A stretch of 64,000 nucleotides of DNA from Pseudomonas sp. GD03944 (GTDB lineage Bacteria; Pseudomonadota; Gammaproteobacteria; Pseudomonadales; Pseudomonadaceae), in assembly GCF_029839275.1 (NCBI RefSeq), contig NZ_JAOCAH010000002.1, forward strand, positions 372,001 to 436,000, written 5' to 3'. Under the pieces are notes generated by a model that did not search any database, had not been told where the DNA came from, and was given only the letters and a program-made list of their open reading frames with translations. Of the stretch, positions 44,446 through 52,853 are shown in pieces. Position 1 is the first letter of the stretch. Every line of letters begins with the position of its first letter. A program made the translations under genes and the position numbers.

Positions 44446-44913
44446 TCAATGGTGGTGCTGGTGCTCGGCCGCCGGCGCATCGCTCTGCACCGCGACTTCC
44501 ACCTCCACCTTGCCCGCCTTCTCGAAGGTCAGGGTCAGCGGAAAGCGCTCGCCGTCCTTGGCCTGCTGCTTCAGGTTGAACAGCATCACGTGGTAGCCCA
44601 TGGGCTCGAACTTCACCTCGCCGCCCGCCGGGATGTCCACCGTCTGCACGTGCTGCATCTTCATCACGCCATCGGCATGCACGTGCTCGTGCAGCTCGGC
44701 CTTGCCGGCCACCGGAGTCTGCACGCTGAGCAGGCGGTCGGCGCCCTGCCCCTTGTTCTGCACCACGAAATACGCGGCGGCGGTTGGCGCCACCGGCGGC
44801 ATGGCCCGCGACCACGGGTGTTCGATGTGCAGCTCACCAACGCTGTAGTCGTGGGCGTTGGCCAGCAGGCTGGTGCCCATCATCACGGCGGCCAGCAGGG
44901 TTTTCTTCAACAT
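44446..44913 (-). CDS. Periplasmic copper chaperone PCu(A)C
   Basis: 155 aa. Signal peptide (MLKKTLLAAVMMGTSLLANA), then the PCu(A)C fold with Cu(I) ligands: HPWSRAMPPV, HEHVHADGVMKMQHV and GYHVML, plus a His-rich tail ending HQHHH. It delivers copper, commonly for cytochrome oxidase Cu(A) assembly. ATG 44913 has AGGAAG upstream. Last of three genes after DUF2946 and a PepSY membrane protein, an association seen with copper uptake. Confidence 0.93.
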   Translation of the reverse strand: MLKKTLLAAVMMGTSLLANAHDYSVGELHIEHPWSRAMPPVAPTAAAYFVVQNKGQGADRLLSVQTPVAGKAELHEHVHADGVMKMQHVQTVDIPAGGEVKFEPMGYHVMLFNLKQQAKDGERFPLTLTFEKAGKVEVEVAVQSDAPAAEHQHHH

Positions 44914-45007
44914 GCTCTTCCTCCAGAAATGGACCCAGGGTCCATGACACAACGTTTCATGTAAAGGCACGCAACGGCGCCACCTGGGCAGCGCCGGCCG
45001 CGTCGAA

Positions 45008-46384
45008 TCAGTTACGCACCGCCCGGTTCCAGGTGGCCAGGCGCGACAGCACCAGCCAGTCCAGGGCCCAGATCGCCACCAGGGAAGCGCCCACCAGCGG
45101 GAATGCCACGCCCAGCAGGACCATGATGACGATGGCGGTCTTCCAGCGCGGCAGGTCATGGCGCAGCGGCGGTACGCCGAAGCGGCCTTGCGGGCGACGC
45201 ATCCACCACATCACCAGACCGCTGATGGAGCTGAGCAGGATCAACAGGCAGATCGCCGCCATCACCAGTTGATTGGCCAGGCCGAACAGCTTGCCTTCAT
45301 GCAGCATCACCCCGGTTTCCACGGTGCGCGCCACCAAGCCGTAGTCCTTCCAGCGCACGTCCGCCAGCACCGCACCGCTGTACTGGTCGAGGTGCAAGGT
45401 GGCGTCATTGCGCGGGTCATTGGCGAACAGCGCCACGCTGTAGACCCCGGTTTCACTGGTGGGCAGGGTGATGCTGTAGCCCGGCCAGACGCCCCGCTCG
45501 CTGGCGGTGTCCACCACCTGCTGCAGGCCGACCGTCGGTGCGGCGGCCGGCGTATGGCCAGCGCCATGCCCCTTGTGCGCAGCATGCGGGTCCGACTCGG
45601 GCAGCGGCGTGGTTTCCACCGCCCAGGCCACGGTCTGCCGGGTGCTGGTGTTGAGGCTGCCGGCCAGCTGCTCGGATTTCGGCACGTCGTCCCACATGGC
45701 CGCCGGGAAGTGGTTCCAGGCCCCGGCGAACTGGGCGCCCCAGTAACCGGTCCAGGTCATTCCGGTGAGCAGCATGAACAGCAGCAACAGCGAGCCCCAG
45801 AACCCGGTCACCGCGTGCAGGTCGCGCCAGAACAGGCGCCCGCGGGCGGCCAGGCGCGGCCACAGCACACCGGCGCCGCTGCTGCCCCGGGGCCACCAGA
45901 GGTACAGCCCCGACACCACCAGCACGACGCCCCAGCCGGCGGCCAGCTCGATCAGCCGGTCGCCCAGGGTGCCGATCATCAGCTCGCCGTGCAGCTTGCG
46001 GGCGATGGCCTGCAGGTTGTCCTCGGCGTCCTGGCTGCCAAGCAGCGTGCCGCGGTGCGGGTCGACAAAGACGTTCAGGCCCTGGCCTTCGTGGTCGATG
46101 ACGAACTGCGCGCTGCGCCCGGCGTCCACCGGCGGCAGGTACTGCTTGATCGTCGCCTGCGGGTAGGCCTGGCGCACCGCCTCCAACTGCTGGTCGGCGC
46201 TCAGGCGCTGCTCGGCCACCGGCACCTGCAGCAGATCGGCGTACATCAGTTGGTCCAGTTGTGGCTTGAACAGGTAGATGATCCCGGTCACCGACAGCAG
46301 GATCAGGAAGGGAATGACGAACAGGCCGGCATAGAAGTGCCAGCGCCAGGCCAGGTTGTAAAACGAAGGAGCACCTTGGCTCAT
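45008..46384 (-). CDS. PepSY-domain membrane protein (PiuB-like)
   Basis: 458 aa, four main membrane helices. N-terminal helix after MSQGAPSFYNLAWRWHFYAG, periplasmic PepSY domains (DQQLEAVRQAYPQATIKQYL; VFVDPHRGTLLGS), GDRLIELAAGWGVVLVVSGLYLWWPR, GFWGSLLLLFMLLTGM, and a C-terminal pair. A His-rich insert (HAAHKGHGAGH) may bind metal. Such proteins are predicted to reduce metal complexes during iron or copper acquisition. Confidence 0.9.
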   Translation of the reverse strand: MSQGAPSFYNLAWRWHFYAGLFVIPFLILLSVTGIIYLFKPQLDQLMYADLLQVPVAEQRLSADQQLEAVRQAYPQATIKQYLPPVDAGRSAQFVIDHEGQGLNVFVDPHRGTLLGSQDAEDNLQAIARKLHGELMIGTLGDRLIELAAGWGVVLVVSGLYLWWPRGSSGAGVLWPRLAARGRLFWRDLHAVTGFWGSLLLLFMLLTGMTWTGYWGAQFAGAWNHFPAAMWDDVPKSEQLAGSLNTSTRQTVAWAVETTPLPESDPHAAHKGHGAGHTPAAAPTVGLQQVVDTASERGVWPGYSITLPTSETGVYSVALFANDPRNDATLHLDQYSGAVLADVRWKDYGLVARTVETGVMLHEGKLFGLANQLVMAAICLLILLSSISGLVMWWMRRPQGRFGVPPLRHDLPRWKTAIVIMVLLGVAFPLVGASLVAIWALDWLVLSRLATWNRAVRN

Positions 46385-46488
46385 GATCGACTCCGATAGC
46401 TTGCGAACGCCGTCCCGTCAGCACGCGTGCGCGGGTGAACGGCAGGAAGGTCCGGGGCACGGCACAGGGGCCACGCCAGAAGCGGGGG

Positions 46489-46872
46489 TCAGATCGACGG
46501 GGAGGCGCGGGGGTTGGCCGAGGGCCACAGGTAGCGGGCGGGTCGTGGCGCGAACAGCGGCGCGGCGAGCAGCGGGCGGCTGGCCGCCAGCAACCCGAGC
46601 AGGCCGAAGAAGGCGGCCAGGATCAGGGCACTGAAGCTGGAGCTGAGCGAGCATCCGGCATCGGACGCCGGGTTCGGGGCCACCACGCCGGAGCCGGTGA
46701 GGTCCGCGCCAGCGCCAAAGTTGCCCTCGAAGGAGCAGTACTGGCCATCCAGGCCACTGAGCTGCAGGCCGGCCATCTGCCCATGACTGATGCTGCAGAC
46801 GAACGCACTGAACAGGACGCTGAAATACAGCATCCAGGCAATCAGTGAGCGGTCGTTACGGGCCAGTTTCAT
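46489..46872 (-). CDS. DUF2946 family protein
   Basis: 127 aa. Helix near the N terminus (SLIAWMLYFSVLFSAFVCSISHGQM), a short Cys-containing region (GQYCSFEGNF, AGCSLSS), a second helix (FSALILAAFFGLLGLLAAS) and a Pro/Arg-rich end. DUF2946 proteins commonly sit beside PepSY and copper genes. Role unknown. First gene of the group; about 104 bp separates it from the PepSY gene. Confidence 0.8.
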   Translation of the reverse strand: MKLARNDRSLIAWMLYFSVLFSAFVCSISHGQMAGLQLSGLDGQYCSFEGNFGAGADLTGSGVVAPNPASDAGCSLSSSFSALILAAFFGLLGLLAASRPLLAAPLFAPRPARYLWPSANPRASPSI

Positions 46873-46953
46873 GGGGCGCGACTCTAACATTGGGGCAGGT
46901 GCATCCCGCGCCAGGCGGCTGCGATGAATTGCCGCAACCGTATTTCGGCAAGT

Positions 46954-47871
46954 CTAGTGCTGCCACGGAGGGTTCGCCAGCAGCTCGGCGCACCGCGCCT
47001 GGACGAACTCGCGCAGCAGGTGCACCGGCTTGCTCAACTGCGCACGGTGGGCGCAGATCAGGTTGAGCGGCGTGGCCTCCCCCTGCCACTGCGGCAGCAC
47101 CACGGTGAGCCGCCCGGCGGTAACGTCACCTGCCACGTCGAGCCAGGACTTGTACACCAGCCCGGCACCCGCCACCGCCCAGCGCCGTACCACGTCGGCA
47201 TCGTCGCTGACCCGGTCGCCGCGCACCGTCACCGCGGCCTCGCGCTTGCCGGCCTGGAAGCGCCAGCGCTCATGCACCCGCCCGCCGAGCATGTACAGCA
47301 GGCAGTTGTGCTCGGCCAGCTCCTCCACGCTTTGCGGCTCGCCCCGTCGCGCCAGGTAGTCCGGCGCGGCGCACAGCACCCGGCGGTTGCCGGCGGCCAC
47401 CGGCAGGGCCACCAGGCTGGAGTCCTCCGGCGCTCCGTAGCGCAGGGCGATGTCCACCGGCTCGCGGAACAGGTCGGTGACCCGGTCGCCCAGCAGCAGG
47501 CGCAGGTGCAGATGGGGGTGGATCCGCTGAAATTCATCGAGCCACGGCAGCAGCGTGTTGCGGCCGAAATCCGACGGCGCCGACAGCTGCAGCAAGCCGC
47601 TGATGCCGGACTTGCTCCCGGCCAGTTGCTGGCGGCCGTCTTCCAGGCTGGTCAAGGCCTGGCGCGCGTGCACCAGGAACGTCTCGCCTTCCGGGGTCAG
47701 GCGCAGGCTGCGGGTGGAACGGGCGAACAGCCGCGCTTCCAGCTGCTGCTCCAGGCGTTTCAGCGCGGCGCTGGCCACCGCCGGCGAGATGTCCAGCAAA
47801 CGGGCGGCCGCCGACAGGCTGCCGACTTCGGCGGTGCGCACGAACACCTGCAGATCATCCAGACGCAGCAC
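46954..47871 (-). CDS. LysR-family transcriptional regulator
   Basis: 305 aa. Winged HTH (DDLQVFVRTAEVGSLSAAARL, then SPAVASAALKRLE) and a LysR effector domain (GLLQLSAPSDFGRNTLLPWL). The start codon is GTG 47871 with GAGG 5 nt upstream. Divergent from the monooxygenase-fold and MDR oxidoreductase genes; a symmetrical site between them (47882-47902) is the likely operator. Confidence 0.9.
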   Translation of the reverse strand: MLRLDDLQVFVRTAEVGSLSAAARLLDISPAVASAALKRLEQQLEARLFARSTRSLRLTPEGETFLVHARQALTSLEDGRQQLAGSKSGISGLLQLSAPSDFGRNTLLPWLDEFQRIHPHLHLRLLLGDRVTDLFREPVDIALRYGAPEDSSLVALPVAAGNRRVLCAAPDYLARRGEPQSVEELAEHNCLLYMLGGRVHERWRFQAGKREAAVTVRGDRVSDDADVVRRWAVAGAGLVYKSWLDVAGDVTAGRLTVVLPQWQGEATPLNLICAHRAQLSKPVHLLREFVQARCAELLANPPWQH

Positions 47872-47881
47872 GGCGGCCTCA

Positions 47882-47902
47882 CTTTCAAAAAAAAATTGAA
47901 AG
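47882..47902. promoter_or_regulatory. Candidate LysR operator: CTTTCAA-A7-TTGAAAG
   Basis: Perfect 7-bp inverted repeat around seven A residues, 11-31 bp from the LysR start and about 75 bp from the divergent gene. It contains a T-N11-A type arrangement. The position suits autoregulation plus divergent control. Confidence 0.5.
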
Positions 47903-47977
47903 AGACTCTACTTGCCCGCTGTTTTTCTTGCCACGCAAATAAACGAGCATGGCTCCACCTTACAGCGGAGCTCCACC

Positions 47978-48265
47978 ATGACCCTGACTCTGGTTGCCAC
48001 CATCACTGCCAACGACGGCCAGGCCGACACCGTCGAAGCCGGGCTGCGCGAACTGGTCACCGCCAGCCGTGCCGAGGCCGGTTGCCTGCAGTACGACCTG
48101 CACCGCCACCAGGACGATTCCCACGTCTTCGTGATGATCGAGCAGTGGCAGGACGCTGCCGCCCTCGCCTTTCACCAGAACACCGCCCACTACCGCCATT
48201 TCAAGGCCACCTGCGGCGACGCGCTGCACGGTGTCGCCCTGCAACCCCTGAACCGTATCGCCTGA
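47978..48265 (+). CDS. Antibiotic biosynthesis monooxygenase (ABM) fold protein
   Basis: 95 aa. ABM/YgiN-like fold: LVATITANDGQADTVEAGLREL, SRAEAGCLQYDLHRH, FVMIEQWQDAAALAFH and a C-terminal HF region. Such small dimeric proteins act on quinones or as companions of oxidoreductases. It lies 13 bp before the MDR oxidoreductase gene, so the two are probably an operon under the divergent LysR. Confidence 0.9.
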   Translation: MTLTLVATITANDGQADTVEAGLRELVTASRAEAGCLQYDLHRHQDDSHVFVMIEQWQDAAALAFHQNTAHYRHFKATCGDALHGVALQPLNRIA

Positions 48266-48278
48266 TCCCGAGGAACCC

Positions 48279-49295
48279 ATGAAAGCCATCGCCTATTACC
48301 AATCCCTGCCGGCGGACAACGCCGAATCCCTGCAAGACGTCCAGCTCGCCGAGCCGACGCCCGGCCCCCGCGACCTTCTGGTCGAGGTCAAGGCCATCTC
48401 GGTCAACCCGGTGGACACCAAGATCCGCCGCAACGTCGCCCCGGAAAACGGCGAGGCCAAGGTCCTCGGCTGGGACGCCACCGGCATCGTCAAGGCGGTC
48501 GGCGCTGACGTCACCCTGTTCCAGCCCGGCGACCGCGTGTTCTACGCCGGCGCCATCCACCGTGCCGGCGCCAACAGCGAACTGCACGTGGTGGACGAGC
48601 GCATCGTCGGCCGCATGCCGAGCAGCCTGTCCTTCGCCGACGCCGCCGCCCTGCCGCTGACCGCCATCACCGCCTGGGAACTGCTGTTCGAACGCCTGCA
48701 GGTGGCCGAAGGCCGCGAAGACCAGGGCCAGAGCCTGCTGATCGTCGGCGCCGCCGGCGGCGTGGGTTCGATCCTGGTGCAGCTGGCCCGCCAGCTCACC
48801 GGCCTGACCGTGATCGGCACCGCCTCGCGCCCCGAAACCCAGGCCTGGGTCCGCGAGCTGGGCGCCCACCACGTGATCGACCACCGCCAGCCGCTGGCTA
48901 CGGAACTCAAGCGCATCGGCATCGACCAGGTGACCCACGTGGCCAGCCTGACCCAGACCGACCAGCATTTCGATCAACTGGTCGAGGCCCTGGCCCCGCA
49001 AGGCCGCCTGGCCCTGATCGACGACCCGGCGCAGCCGCTGGACATCATGAAACTCAAGCGCAAGAGCCTGTCGCTGCACTGGGAGCTGATGTTCACCCGC
49101 TCGCTGTTCGACACCCCGGACATGATCGAGCAGCACCGCCTGCTCAACCGCGTGTCGACCCTGGTGGACGATGGCGTGCTGAAGACCACCCTGGGCGAGC
49201 ACTTCGGCACCATCAACGCGGCCAACCTGCGCCGCGCCCACGGCCTGCTGGAAAGCGGCACCGCCAAGGGCAAGATCGTCCTCGAAGGCTTCTGA
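48279..49295 (+). CDS. MDR-family (zinc-type alcohol dehydrogenase-like) quinone reductase
   Basis: 338 aa. GroES-like N-terminal domain (VEVKAISVNPVDTKIRRN, GWDATGIV) and Rossmann domain with SLLIVGAAGGVGSILVQLA. No structural-zinc Cys cluster, so it is a zinc-free member like quinone oxidoreductases. Likely reduces quinones or enones with NADPH. ATG 48279 has GAGGAA upstream; a terminator follows. Confidence 0.92.
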   Translation: MKAIAYYQSLPADNAESLQDVQLAEPTPGPRDLLVEVKAISVNPVDTKIRRNVAPENGEAKVLGWDATGIVKAVGADVTLFQPGDRVFYAGAIHRAGANSELHVVDERIVGRMPSSLSFADAAALPLTAITAWELLFERLQVAEGREDQGQSLLIVGAAGGVGSILVQLARQLTGLTVIGTASRPETQAWVRELGAHHVIDHRQPLATELKRIGIDQVTHVASLTQTDQHFDQLVEALAPQGRLALIDDPAQPLDIMKLKRKSLSLHWELMFTRSLFDTPDMIEQHRLLNRVSTLVDDGVLKTTLGEHFGTINAANLRRAHGLLESGTAKGKIVLEGF

Positions 49296-49327
49296 CGCCT
49301 GCCGTCAGGCAGCGTCTCGCCGTACCG

Positions 49328-49354
49328 ACGCCCGGGAAATCCCGGGCGTTTTTA
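49328..49354 (+). terminator. Intrinsic terminator after MDR oxidoreductase
   Basis: ACGCCCGGG-AAAT-CCCGGGCGT then TTTTATT: 9-bp GC stem and T-tract. Confidence 0.9.
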
Positions 49355-49453
49355 TTCGTACCCGCGTACACATTCCCCCGCATTTCACGGGAGCCCTACT
49401 AGACTCAGTTCTATCGTTCCAACTCCCGATCCTTCTTCCGGCGGCGATCATCA

Positions 49454-51319
49454 ATGCGAGCCGACTTCACTGCCCCCCTGCGCCTCGCCGGCGTCTACAT
49501 CCTGTTCAGCGCGATCTGGATTCTCTCCAGCGACAACCTGCTGGTGGCCCTGGTCGGCGACCACGAATGGGTGGCCCGCCTGCAGACCCTCAAGGGCCTG
49601 GCCTTCGTGCTGCTCAGCAGCCTGCTGATCTTCTACGTCAGTTACCGCGACCGCCGCGCCCACCGCCACCTGCTCGACGCCCTGCGGCGCAACACCCGGC
49701 TGCTGGTGCAGGCCCAGCGCAATGCCGCCCTGGGGCTGTGGGAATACAACGGGCATTTTCGCTGGAGCACCGAGGCCTTGCAGTTGCTCGGCCGCGACGA
49801 AGGCAGCGGCGTCGGCAACCTCGAACAGTTCCTGACCTGGCTGCACCCCACCGACCGGCCGGCGGTGCAGCGCGCCCTGCTCGCGCTGTTCGAACAGCGC
49901 ACACCGCTGCGCATCGCCGTGCGCCTGTACCAGCCGCACCGCAGCCAGACCACCTGGCTGATGCTGCGCGGCGACGCCGACGAACAGGGCCAGGTCCTCG
50001 GTACCCTGCAGGAGATTAGCAACCAGAAACGCGACGAGGTCGCCCTGCGCGAAAGCGAGCAGCGTTTTCGCCAACTGTTCGAGCAGACCCCACGCATCGC
50101 CGTGCAGGGCTACGACAAGGACCGCCGGGTGATCTACTGGAACCAGGCCAGCACCCTGCTGTACGGGTTCACCTTGCAGGAGGCGATGGGCAAGCACCTG
50201 GAAGAGCTGATCGTGCCGCCCGGCGCGCGCAAGCAGGTGGCCCACGCGGTCAACAACTGGCTGCTCGGCGGCCCGCCGATCCCGGCGGCAGAGGTGCAAC
50301 TGCAACGCAAGGACGGCGCCAGGCTCTGGGTCTATTCCAGCCACCTGATGCTACGCAACAGCCGCGACCAGCTGGAGATGTACTGCGTCGACATCGACCT
50401 CACCGAGCAGAAGCAGATCGACAACGAACTGCGGGTCAGCGAGGCGCGCCACCGCGAACTGGTAGAGCAACTGAGCGACGTGATTTTCGTCACCGACCTC
50501 GGCGGCCACCTGACCTTTCTCAACCCGGCCTGGGAAAAGCTCAGCGGCTACGTTGGCTATGAAAGCCTGGGGCGTCCGCTCAGCCAGTTCTTCGACGGTC
50601 CCGATGCCGCCCGCCTGCAACAACAGATGAGCGCCGTCGCCGGCCGCGAACGCCTGATCATCCGCGGCGAGTTCCGCCTGCTGACGCGCCAGGGACAACT
50701 GCGCTGGGTCGAGGTGCAGGTGAGCAACACCCTGCCCGATGACAGCCTGCGCGGCAGCCTGCGCGACATCCACGAGCGTTACCAGGCGCAGCAGCTGCAA
50801 CAGGCGCGCAACGCGGTGCTCGACGAGCTGCTCGCCCGCCATCCGCTGAAACAGATACTCGAAGGGATCAGCCTGAGCCTGCAGGACCTCAACCCGCACA
50901 TGCTGGTGTCGATCATGTTGCTGGACGAGGCCTTTCGCCTGCACGTCGCCTCCGGCCCCGACCTGCCGCCGGACTACCGGGCGGCCATCGACGGCATCAA
51001 GGCCGACCTGGAGGTGGGCTCCTGCGGCCACGCCGCCCGCAGCGGGGAACTGGTGATCGCCGAAGACCTCAGCACCCACCCTTACTGGAAGGCGTTCCGG
51101 GAACAGACCCAGCTCGCCGGCTTGCGGGCCTGCTGGTCGCTGCCCTTCAAGGATGAGAGCGGCCGGGTGCTGGGCACCTTCGCCGTCTACTACCGCAAGC
51201 CGGTGCGCCCGAGCGCCTCGGATATCGCCCTGGTCACCGAATTCACCCGGCTGGCCGGCCTGGCGGTGCGCCAGGGCATGCCGGATCACCCGTCGGCGAT
51301 CGACCCGTTGCGCGACTAG
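49454..51319 (+). CDS. Membrane PAS-GAF sensor protein without output domain
   Basis: 621 aa. Two N-terminal helices (LAGVYILFSAIWILSS, about 11-26; LKGLAFVLLSSLLIFYV, about 46-62), then three PAS domains (about 80-195, 205-325, 330-450) and a C-terminal GAF domain (about 465-610; EVGSCGHAARSGE). Proteins of this build usually continue into GGDEF, EAL or a kinase; here the chain ends after GAF. It may act by contact with a partner. The next gene, on the other strand and overlapping tail to tail by 4 bp, encodes a diguanylate cyclase. Confidence 0.85.
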   Translation: MRADFTAPLRLAGVYILFSAIWILSSDNLLVALVGDHEWVARLQTLKGLAFVLLSSLLIFYVSYRDRRAHRHLLDALRRNTRLLVQAQRNAALGLWEYNGHFRWSTEALQLLGRDEGSGVGNLEQFLTWLHPTDRPAVQRALLALFEQRTPLRIAVRLYQPHRSQTTWLMLRGDADEQGQVLGTLQEISNQKRDEVALRESEQRFRQLFEQTPRIAVQGYDKDRRVIYWNQASTLLYGFTLQEAMGKHLEELIVPPGARKQVAHAVNNWLLGGPPIPAAEVQLQRKDGARLWVYSSHLMLRNSRDQLEMYCVDIDLTEQKQIDNELRVSEARHRELVEQLSDVIFVTDLGGHLTFLNPAWEKLSGYVGYESLGRPLSQFFDGPDAARLQQQMSAVAGRERLIIRGEFRLLTRQGQLRWVEVQVSNTLPDDSLRGSLRDIHERYQAQQLQQARNAVLDELLARHPLKQILEGISLSLQDLNPHMLVSIMLLDEAFRLHVASGPDLPPDYRAAIDGIKADLEVGSCGHAARSGELVIAEDLSTHPYWKAFREQTQLAGLRACWSLPFKDESGRVLGTFAVYYRKPVRPSASDIALVTEFTRLAGLAVRQGMPDHPSAIDPLRD

Positions 51320-52530
51320 CGGACGTGGCTGCGGGCCACCAGGCGGATGCTGTTGCGCCCACCGCGCTTGGACTCGTACAGCAGGGTGTCGCCCTGTTCG
51401 ATCAGCGCCGCCAGGCTGGCCGGCGGCTGGTCGAACAGGTTGGCGCCGATGCTCAGGGTCACCGGCTCGGGGGTGACGAAGGACTGCGTCGCCTCTCGCT
51501 GGAAGCGCTCGCGCAGGGTGCTGCCCAGGGCCATGATCCGTTCGCTCGAGGCGTCGCTGAGCAGGATGACAAACTCGTCACCGCCCAGGCGCGCGACCAG
51601 CGCGCCCTGGGGCAGCACGGCGCGGATCATCTCGCCCAGGGCCACCAGCAGCCGGTCGCCGGCGGTGTGGCCGTAGAGGTCGTTGACCAGCTTGAAGTTG
51701 TCGATGTCGATCAGCAGCAGCGCGCCCGGCTGCTCGGGCGTGGCCTTGGCCAGCAGGCGCGGGGCGCGCAGGTCCAGGGCACGGCGGTTGTAGAGCCCGG
51801 TCAGCGGGTCGCGGGCGGCCAGCCGGGCGATCCGCTGCTCGCGCCGGTAGCGCTCGGAGCCGGTCATCGACAGGGCGATCAGCATGATCGCCATCACCCC
51901 TTCCACCAGGGAAATGCGGATGATCTCGCCACCGAAGGCCGCCAGGTCGATCAGGGTGCCCGGGATCACCACGCTCAGGGCCTTGCCCACGTAGAAGATG
52001 CCGTGCGCCAGCAGCACGTAGCGCAGCTGCACCGCGCCCACGCTCAGCGAGCGGCCATGGGGCCGCAGCAGGTAGCTGGCCCAGAGCGTCGGCAGGGCCA
52101 CCAGCAGGGAGTTGACCACCAGCATCAGCTTCGACCACGGCTGATCGCCCGGCAGCAGGAGCAGGGCGAACCAAGCCGCGGGCACCAGGAACCAGCTGCG
52201 CGACAGGCGCGCCTGGGTGAAGCGGGCCACCCCCAGCAGGAACAGCCAGTGAGCCAGCACCAGCAGGCCGTTGGCGAACCAGATGCCGACCAGCAACAGG
52301 CCGTTCATCCGCAGCAGCGACAGGGTCGAGCCCACGGCGATCGTGGCGAACCCGGCGCTCCAGCACAGCAGTGACGGCTCGCGCACGGTGCGCCATTCGA
52401 CGGCCATATAGAGGGCGGCGGAAGCGGCAAGGGCGATCGTCAGTATCAATATCGTGGGGGGATCGAGCGCCAACACCTGACGGTTCTGCCTGCAAGAAAA
52501 AAGGGGCGCGATTGTACGCGCTTGCGCCAT
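51316..52530 (-). CDS. Membrane-bound diguanylate cyclase (GGDEF)
   Basis: 404 aa. About seven membrane helices in the first 220 residues, then a GGDEF domain with intact RLGGDEFVILL and DPLTGLYNRRAL. The RxxD inhibitory site is absent (PQGA at that position). It makes c-di-GMP; the membrane domain is likely the sensory input. The ATG at 52530 has no clear ribosome site; a GTG around residue 19 (before LALDPPT) with AGGCAG upstream is an alternative start. Confidence 0.9.
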   Translation of the reverse strand: MAQARTIAPLFSCRQNRQVLALDPPTILILTIALAASAALYMAVEWRTVREPSLLCWSAGFATIAVGSTLSLLRMNGLLLVGIWFANGLLVLAHWLFLLGVARFTQARLSRSWFLVPAAWFALLLLPGDQPWSKLMLVVNSLLVALPTLWASYLLRPHGRSLSVGAVQLRYVLLAHGIFYVGKALSVVIPGTLIDLAAFGGEIIRISLVEGVMAIMLIALSMTGSERYRREQRIARLAARDPLTGLYNRRALDLRAPRLLAKATPEQPGALLLIDIDNFKLVNDLYGHTAGDRLLVALGEMIRAVLPQGALVARLGGDEFVILLSDASSERIMALGSTLRERFQREATQSFVTPEPVTLSIGANLFDQPPASLAALIEQGDTLLYESKRGGRNSIRLVARSHVR

Positions 52531-52663
52531 TTCTTAGCAGCGGCCGCACGGGCGGACACTGACAAACGGCGGGCCGTCGGTCGCCGACCACAAGATTGAT
52601 CTGCATCAGGGCACATTCCCGCGCAGTGACTAGACTGGGGGTCCCACGTTGGAGGTGCCGATC

Positions 52664-52843
52664 ATGCTTATCCGCATACAACCGCTGACCCAATCCGGCC
52701 GTACCTGCTGGCAGGTGCAACTCGGTGCCCATTGCGTGACCTTCCGCAGCGAGGAGGAAGCGCGGCAGTTCCTTGAGACCCTCCAGGCCCGTCTGCAGGC
52801 GCCGCACCAGCTGCCGGCCGCCGAACGGCGCCTGGCCGGTTGA
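52664..52843 (+). CDS. Small conserved-looking hypothetical protein
   Basis: 59 aa. MLIRIQPLTQSGRTCWQVQL, then a helical part with CVTFRSEEEARQFLETLQARL. A perfect GGAGGT lies 7 nt before ATG 52664, the strongest reason to call it real. Reads like a small beta-alpha protein. No family recognised. Confidence 0.7.
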   Translation: MLIRIQPLTQSGRTCWQVQLGAHCVTFRSEEEARQFLETLQARLQAPHQLPAAERRLAG

Positions 52844-52853
52844 GCCGGGTCGC

